Assembly: GCA_033557675.1 (NCBI GenBank)
Contig: JAWQRM010000364.1
Span: 1 to 23,648, forward strand
DNA length: 23,648 nucleotides
Direction: 5' to 3'
Source of the DNA: Coptodactyla brooksi
Lineage: Eukaryota; Arthropoda; Insecta; Coleoptera; Scarabaeidae
A program made the position numbers and the translations under genes. Positions 18,539 to 23,648 of the stretch are shown here, piece after piece (the stretch's first letter is position 1; each line of letters starts with the position of its first letter). Below the pieces are notes generated by a model that ran no database searches, had not been told where the DNA came from, and saw only the letters and a list, made by a program, of their open reading frames with translations.

Positions 18539-18598
18539 ATATTTTAAAAACTGTGTAAAAGTAAACATATATTTTAAAAATCGTGTAAAAACGTAAAG
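18539..18598. repeat. 30-bp tandem duplication
   Basis: attttaaaaa-ctgtgtaaaa-gtaaacatat from 18541 is repeated, with few changes, as attttaaaaa-tcgtgtaaaa-acgtaaaggt from 18571. Period exactly 30 bp, two units. Confidence 0.8.
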
Positions 18599-18935
18599 GT
18601 CCTTATTTTTGAATAAATTAGCACAATGGAACAAACACTAAATCAAAAGAATGAAAATGACTCATCCACAGACAAAGAAGCAGATATGCACTGTAATGCA
18701 GCTGAAGATAAATCCTATAATTATTTAGACTTGAGACAAACAAACACTACACAGGTCCTTAAATAACTATTAGCAGAGCAATTAATAGTTCGTTTTTTAG
18801 TATAAACCAAAAGTTAAGATTAAAAGGAACCTTAAAATCAACTTTTGAAGGAACAAGATTTAATTGTTCTAAGTAAGTTTGAGTAATACGAAAGAGTAAA
18901 TAATGCAAGGTGTACACCAAGACATCAAACCGGTA
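18595..18935 (+). repeat. Duplicated short coding block of unknown origin, copy A
   Basis: Contains a 47-codon frame from ATG 18626 (MEQTLNQKNENDSS then TDKEADMHCNAAEDKSYNYL) to TAA 18767-18769, and a second start at 18903 (MQGVHQDIKP). Both parts have diverged counterparts at 19442-19611. The peptide is acidic and Asn-rich; I do not recognise a domain. After 18935 the frame runs into a TTA/TTG microsatellite and stops at 19022. It may be the 5' open frame of the retroelement whose reverse transcriptase remnant lies downstream at 20160, or a captured exon. Confidence 0.55.
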
Positions 18936-19441
18936 AGTTTATTATTGTTATTATTATTATTCAGTGCACAAGGAAGTACGTGGGTCATAAGCAGGGAAGG
19001 AAATTTATTCGCCATTATATAACGACAGTTTTATGTCCATTACGGTCCACATATTCTATTTGTATTCACTAAGTTCTCCTCGTGCAACGGAATTATACAT
19101 TATTCTCAAATATTTTGTGAGATTGGTAAATTCGGTGTTTTAAATGGAACATTACTCTCACTCATATTTTAATATAACGTTAGAATGGTAATAGTTGTAA
19201 TCTGTCAAAAGCTCGTGCAAGAAACGCGCGGCGATATTTTCCAAATTAAAATAGATTAATTATTTTGACTACATGATGTGACTTTTTAAAACATCGATAA
19301 TTTCACAATTGATTAGTATCTTAGAAAACAGTTATTGATGTTTTCCTCATTATTCTAGTTATAATGTTTTTCCTAATGCTGTTCCCTAAATATTTTCTTC
19401 AAAAACTAATTATTGGCACTTTTATTTGTATTTATAAGCAC
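18936..19441. other. Spacer between copies of the duplicated block
   Basis: Begins with a short trinucleotide microsatellite (attattgttattattattatt, 18941-18961). The rest shows no gene, RNA or repeat that I can name. Confidence 0.5.
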
Positions 19442-19611
19442 AAGGCCCTTATTTTTAAGTAATTTTTTTTTATCCGAAGGCAAAGAAGAAGACATGTACC
19501 ATTATCTAGCTGAGGATAACTTCTATAATTATTTGAATTTATGACAAACATTATACAGATTCCAAAGTAATTGTTAACAGAGTAACGATGGATCCTGTTC
19601 ATCAAAATATT
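19442..19611 (+). repeat. Duplicated short coding block, copy B (decayed)
   Basis: Same order of segments as copy A, shorter: ggcccttatttttaa (cf. ggtccttatttttga), then a frame reading KEEDMYHYLAEDNFYNYLNL-stop aligned to KEADMHCNAAEDKSYNYLDL, then MDPVHQNI (19584 on) aligned to MQGVHQDI. The protein level is conserved enough to show both descend from coding sequence. A nonsense codon replaces Arg before QT. Confidence 0.55.
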
Positions 19612-20159
19612 GCTATTTATCCAAATTTATCTTCATGCAAAAGTACCCAAACTTTTTTCTCTTGTTTAATTAAAGTAACCATTATTTATTATTAAAAATA
19701 TATACATTTTAAAATAAAATCACTTCAAACCAAAAATCTTTCTTAGATCTTGGATTTTCGAAGAAATATAGTAGTGATCATATGGACGACCTATAATAAA
19801 TAGGAAAGACGTCGAGTACATTACAGAAATACACAAAACTTGAATTTAGCATTTAATTGCACTACACGAAAACAAAGCAATTTCTAAAAATAACCTACTG
19901 AATAATAACGAGGAAGTACTTGAATACTTAACTAAAGGTATAACATACCTAAATTCGATATTTCAAAATATAACGAACCCACAACATTTCATGACTGTGG
20001 GGTTGAGGATTTTTGGAACCTTTGGCTTAATGATAAAGTTGCCACCACTACACGAAAACCGAAAACATTTTTGATTCTTATCGCTAGCGCTTCTGAAGAT
20101 GCCGACTTACATTTTATAAAATAAGTAACCACATTCAATCAAATAAATATCAAGGTAGA
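19612..20159 (+). other. AT-rich stretch before the reverse transcriptase remnant
   Basis: A frame with VEDFWNLWLNDKVAT (about 20000-20045) may be degraded retroelement sequence, but it is not specific enough to assign. Nothing else recognised. Confidence 0.35.
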
Positions 20160-21120
20160 GGTGCAGAATTGTTAAATTGAGAAGGTTGTAAAGAACAGTT
20201 AGTTATTGAATCAGTTATTACAAATCAAGTAAAATATAATAAACCGAATATCTAAAAAGATTATGAAGCATATGACTCAGTACCACGTGACTGGTTTGTT
20301 AAACTGTTGGATATATACAAAATTAATAATAAAATAGTAATGCCTTGTCAATACATTTATGTCAGCATGGAGAGCAAAGCTAGCAATTAATATAAATAAT
20401 AAAACAACTTTATCAAACGTAATAAATATTAAATGAGATATTTTTCAAGAATTTTTCAATTTACAATTAGTTTATTGAATATATTTAATAACTCACGTAA
20501 AAATGTGTAATAAAAATAAAATTGAAATTAACTAACAAACAATTTGGTTTATATGAATGATCTGGGGTTATTTGTAAGTAATGATAATCAGCTGACAAAA
20601 CATGATAAATTCATAGAAATGAAATTTGGAGTAGACAAAAATGTTAAATAAATAAGAATTAACTCAACAGATTAAAAGAAATTCTGCCAACGATAAGTAA
20701 AATTTAATAAGTAATTCAATTCTAGGTGTTTCTTGTCCTAAATAATTAGGACAAGATTAACCAACTATTCTACCCACCATTCAAAATTAAGGATATTTAT
20801 ATACATTTATCAAGCAAGTGGGGTAAAATGGGTCTTATAGTTTTGTAAGTACGAATAATAAACAAATTAAATTATTAAAATAATTACAAAAGGATGTACA
20901 GTCACGAGATGTGGTAGATATTAACAAGAACAATCTTTCCTTTAAATATATGAATATAAGTCATAACAGAGAAACAATAGAACGTACGTCAGATTATTAT
21001 AAACTGGCAGATAATGGGTACCTCAGCAGACACAGTTTGTTTACAGGCATTATTCATTATTCTTTGTGTAAAAAATATAGTTTGAATGATGAAAATCAAT
21101 TCAATTTAAGAAGCATTTAA
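20160..21120 (+). pseudogene. Non-LTR retrotransposon (R2-like) reverse transcriptase and tail remnant
   Basis: The source element copied itself by target-primed reverse transcription. Recognisable pieces in order: AELLN-stop-EGCKEQLVIESVITNQ (about 20162-20230), DYEAYDSVPRDWFVKLLDIY with the RT motif-A region (20258-20320), FMSAWRAKLAININNKTTLS (20356-20416), and YMNDLGLFVSNDNQLTKH (20550 on), where the catalytic YxDD reads YMND, a lost Asp. The 69-codon frame 20911-21120 contains ADNGYLSRHSLFTGIIHYSL, matching the region after the C-terminal zinc finger of R2/R4-type proteins; the finger cysteines are gone. Frameshifts and stops abound, and the restriction-like endonuclease is not found. 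I assign R2-like from these motif patterns; the exact clade is uncertain. Confidence 0.8.
20732..20755. repeat. Perfect 10-bp hairpin
   Basis: cttgtcctaa (20732-20741), loop ataa, ttaggacaag (20746-20755). It lies inside the retroelement remnant; no terminator function is implied. Confidence 0.8.
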
Positions 21121-21980
21121 AGAATTGAAAAACTAAAAATTTATTTTCACACACCTATCTTAATACCTAATGGAATTCAGAGAAATATATCTGATTTGAT
21201 ATACTATAACAATCAAAAACGGTATGAAAATGAAGGGAACCGAGTTAATAAACCAATTTAGTGATTCAATACAATAAATTTCTTAACGGTCGAGAAAGTG
21301 CATTTTTGAAATTATGTAAAACTTCCTACTTCTCTTGAATACACTAGATTTACTCTTTAGGAATAAAAGGTATATATTGCACATAATGTAGTATTATAGA
21401 ATATCACACTTCAAGTATATACTGAATGTAACTATTTAATAATAGAACGTCATTATTTATTAACAGGTATAGATTTTTTAAATATAGACTTTATAGAACT
21501 GCAGCATGTATCGAAATTTGAACAAGAAGATAAGATAATGGTGAGTAAATAAAGGATAATAAATGGTGAGTAATGGCTCTAAAAAGAGAGCCTTTTAAGT
21601 CATTGTCAAAAGTGTATAGATGCAGAAGGGAACTATTTTAAATAAACAAAAGTAATTTACCAAAAACTACTGCTTTTTATAATAATAAAAGTACAGGTTG
21701 AAGTTTTTAGACACTGTGTACATGAGAAAAATGCTTAATACATTCAATTTCTGAAGGTAATCTTGTGCTACGTCGAAACGAAGATTCTGGTGAGGTGAGG
21801 GTCATTTTATCAACCACAAACGGCCGGAAAGAAAATAAATAAATACGGAAATTGGAAAATGACGATACGACAATAGAATTACAAGGAAAATTACATCGGA
21901 TGTGACAATGGGACGTTTGGTTTTAAATCTTGCGTCATTTTCGTTGTCTCAAACTTACAGCTGTCTTTTAATCAGCTATC
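21121..21980 (+). other. Decayed sequence downstream of the retroelement
   Basis: The first part (YFHTPILIP frame from about 21142) may still be retroelement tail. Direct repeats of atggtgagtaa occur at about 21538 and 21563, followed by a 6-bp stem (ggctct/agagcc, 21575-21592) with loop aaaaag. The end (about 21780-21980) may be the 5' flank of the next mariner-type relic. No gene recognised. Confidence 0.4.
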
Positions 21981-22524
21981 ATGAAATGTGAAATCCTATT
22001 ATATATACGGGGAAAGTTTTGCAGAAACTCAAACAAAATTTCGTACAAAGTATGGCACTATCGGCCATCGTTATCAGAGGTAAAAATCATGCGTGCGTGT
22101 TCGTGCAGGTTGTTCGCCCGAAAATATTGCTACTGTGAGTCACAATGTAAGAAAGTTTCAGGAGACCTCGATTCGTCACCATGCATGGTATTTAAACACT
22201 TCATCAACCATATTGCAGCGAAGTTCAAGGAAATATTTACATTTACACGCCTCCAAGATCCAATTGACCCAAAAACATCAGCATAGAGACCATATGCAGC
22301 ACAGTATATTGGTCAATTGGATGCTGGGGCAACTCTAAGTTAGTACTGATTTTTCGACGAAGATCATCTTCACCGATGAGACAAATTTGCGTGGTATGGA
22401 TGTGGATAAGTGGTTTCAACAAGACACTGCTGAACTTTTTCTTTGGGGATATTTGAATAGAAAAGTGTATGTCAATAAGTCAGCAATAATTGCAAAAGTT
22501 AACAACGAGATAATCCATGTTTAG
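21981..22524 (+). pseudogene. Third mariner-type transposase pseudogene, internally deleted
   Basis: Readable pieces: GKxFxxNSNKISYKVWH-like N-terminal HTH (frame from 21981), then in the next frame CSPENIATVSHNVRKFQETS (22111 on), SIRHHAWYLN, KYLHLHASKIQLTQ and VNWMLGQ, the second HTH and linker of the family. After a frameshift come STKIIFTDE (first catalytic Asp, about 22355-22382) and, following a large in-frame-looking deletion, DKWFQQDTAELFLWGYLNRK, which joins the second catalytic Asp (FQQD) straight to the FLWGY motif, so the third Asp is lost. Ends with a stop at 22522-22524. A different subfamily from the copies at 8012-10521 and 15193-16013. Confidence 0.85.
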
Positions 22525-22853
22525 CCATAACATTTGTACTGTATTTTATCATTTATTTATGTATTTTATATTTGTACTGTATTTTATCAGTTTTATTATT
22601 AAATCGTATTGAAATATCTTACTGTAACACCCTCTAGAACAGTTTCGGCCGTGGACCCCTTACCTCAATAAAAACTTAATCACGGAGCTCCAAGTGAATT
22701 AACTTTTAATTAAATTTAATAAGTGACTTAATTGCACGTACGTAGGTAAAAGAATACACATTTTTAATTTTTAGTAGAATGTGTATTAGTTTTACGAAAA
22801 CAAAAGAAAGATGCAATTGTGTTTGAAAATATTCATAAGTGTACTTATAATTT
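22525..22853. other. AT-rich stretch with a short repeat and the likely end of the hAT element
   Basis: tttgtactgtattttatca occurs at 22533-22551 and again at 22571-22589 (38-bp spacing). From about 22628, gaacagtttcggccgtggac-cccttacctc and acggagctcc resemble the subterminal GGACCCC-type sequences of ZBED-like hAT elements, so the hAT end is probably near 22625-22640; exact terminus not defined. Confidence 0.5.
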
Positions 22854-23648
22854 TTAGTGAGAAAGGTGAATCTTATGGGATGACACCAATTTGTTTATGC
22901 TTGACTCCATTTTCGTCAACAACATTTGTAAGTCGCCAAGATCAGTAATTCGTAGTCGGTCTCGTTTCTTCGTAATAAGGTTTGTCACTGCACCAAATCC
23001 ACGTTCTACCACACATGATGACGGGAAAGCAATCAACAACTTCTGTACACTAGCCCATAATGCAGGGTACAAAATTGGAATCTACCTTTGTAATTAAAAT
23101 TGGTGGAATCCTTCTTCAAACTTTGGTTTTAGCTCCTCATTCGTGGATATTTCAATAAGTTGCTCTTGTATTGGTATCGACGCATCTAAGACTTCTATCC
23201 TACTTGAATAACAAAAGTTTTGAAACAAATGCAGATATTATACCTTGAATTTTGATAACATTTAATTGATCACCTTGTAACCTCAAATTTATTTCATTAA
23301 ATTAAATAAGTCAGTCAAATAAGCTATGTCGGTTTTGGAATTAATTAAATTAAGTCGTAAATTATTGTTTTTGGTTCCTAAGAATTGTAATACTGAATCA
23401 AACAGTCTATAAAAAATCTATCCAAATATGCACCTTTAGACAACCATCGAACTTCTGTATTAAATAGTAAACGGAGTGTATTCTTCATCATTTTCCAAGG
23501 AAAGTTGGGCGAATAATCTGGAATTCAAGCTAATTCTTTTGATTTTAATAACGGGTTTAATGACAATTTAATGAGGCATGTAAGCGTTCATTAAGATTTT
23601 TGGCGACCAAATCTTATCGATGAATATCACAATGTACAGTTAATATAT
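22854..23648 (-). pseudogene. hAT (ZBED-like) transposase pseudogene, C-terminal part
   Basis: The minus-strand frame 23072-22854 encodes YPALWASVQKLLIAFPSSCV, VERGFGAVTNLITKKRDRLR and TDLGDLQMLLTKMES, the C-terminal hAT dimerisation domain as found in ZBED/SCAND3-like proteins. Upstream on the minus strand, across several frames, are further matches: VIHRQDLVAKNL (about 23600-23625), KFDGCLK-like TEVRWLSKG region near 23440, and STNEELKPKFEEGF near 23110-23150. Frameshifts and stops break it. The N-terminal BED zinc finger and the catalytic Asp region lie beyond the right edge of the window. Domesticated ZBED genes exist, but these lesions argue against that here. Confidence 0.9.

Noticed and set aside
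18903..19022. Possible small secreted peptide (MQGVHQDIKPVSLLLLLLLF)
   Set aside because: The Leu run comes from a TTA/TTG microsatellite, and the first ten residues belong to a duplicated block whose other copy lacks this extension.
22854..23648. Domesticated ZBED host gene
   Set aside because: Frameshifts and stops upstream of the dimerisation domain, and transposon-like end sequence near 22630, point to a dead hAT element.
1..23648. CRISPR array, tRNA or rRNA genes
   Set aside because: No regularly spaced direct repeats, no B-box-like GGTTCGANNCC with a cloverleaf context, and no rRNA-like segment were seen.

Overview
This is an AT-rich nuclear window from an arthropod, most likely an insect. 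The clues are a nuclear copy of mitochondrial nad5 that reads correctly only with the invertebrate mitochondrial code (AGA as Ser, TGA as Trp), an insect-like aldo-keto reductase, very short introns (about 50 bp), and a mix of decayed mariner, Merlin, Tigger/pogo, hAT and R2-like elements. I cannot fix the order or species from sequence alone.

Layout. 1-3313 (+): the last four coding exons of the replicative helicase subunit MCM5, with a nad5 insertion and a ~780-bp palindromic element in the intron upstream of them. 3499-6052 (-): a complete five-exon aldo-keto reductase, tail to tail with MCM5. 6053-8011: intergenic DNA with no recognised gene. 8012-10521: two broken copies of one mariner-type transposon arranged as a large inverted repeat around a 478-bp spacer. 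11658-12761 (-): an intact, intronless, GC-rich TIA-1/TIAR (Rox8-like) RNA-binding protein gene. 13278-13334 (+): a probable first coding exon of an RWD-domain gene (GCN2/IMPACT type), head to head with TIAR across about 516 bp and preceded by a tiny uORF that overlaps its start codon. 13335 to the end: no further host exon recognised, only transposon remains, probably the first intron of the RWD gene or intergenic DNA.

The transposon-rich right half holds a Merlin element inserted in the terminal repeat of a mariner-type element, with a perfect 8-bp target duplication; two Tigger/pogo transposases facing each other across a chimeric junction; a duplicated short coding block of unknown origin; an R2-like reverse transcriptase relic; a third mariner-type relic; and the C-terminal part of a hAT (ZBED-like) transposase running off the right edge. 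All transposases are broken, so none looks autonomous.

The host genes do not form a pathway: DNA replication (MCM5), carbonyl reduction (AKR), RNA binding/stress granules (TIAR) and possibly amino-acid-stress sensing (RWD). I see no CRISPR array, tRNA or rRNA, and no clearly new molecular system. The strongest observations are the nested Merlin insertion, the two large palindromes, the intronless TIAR gene, the uORF/start overlap and the unidentified duplicated coding block.
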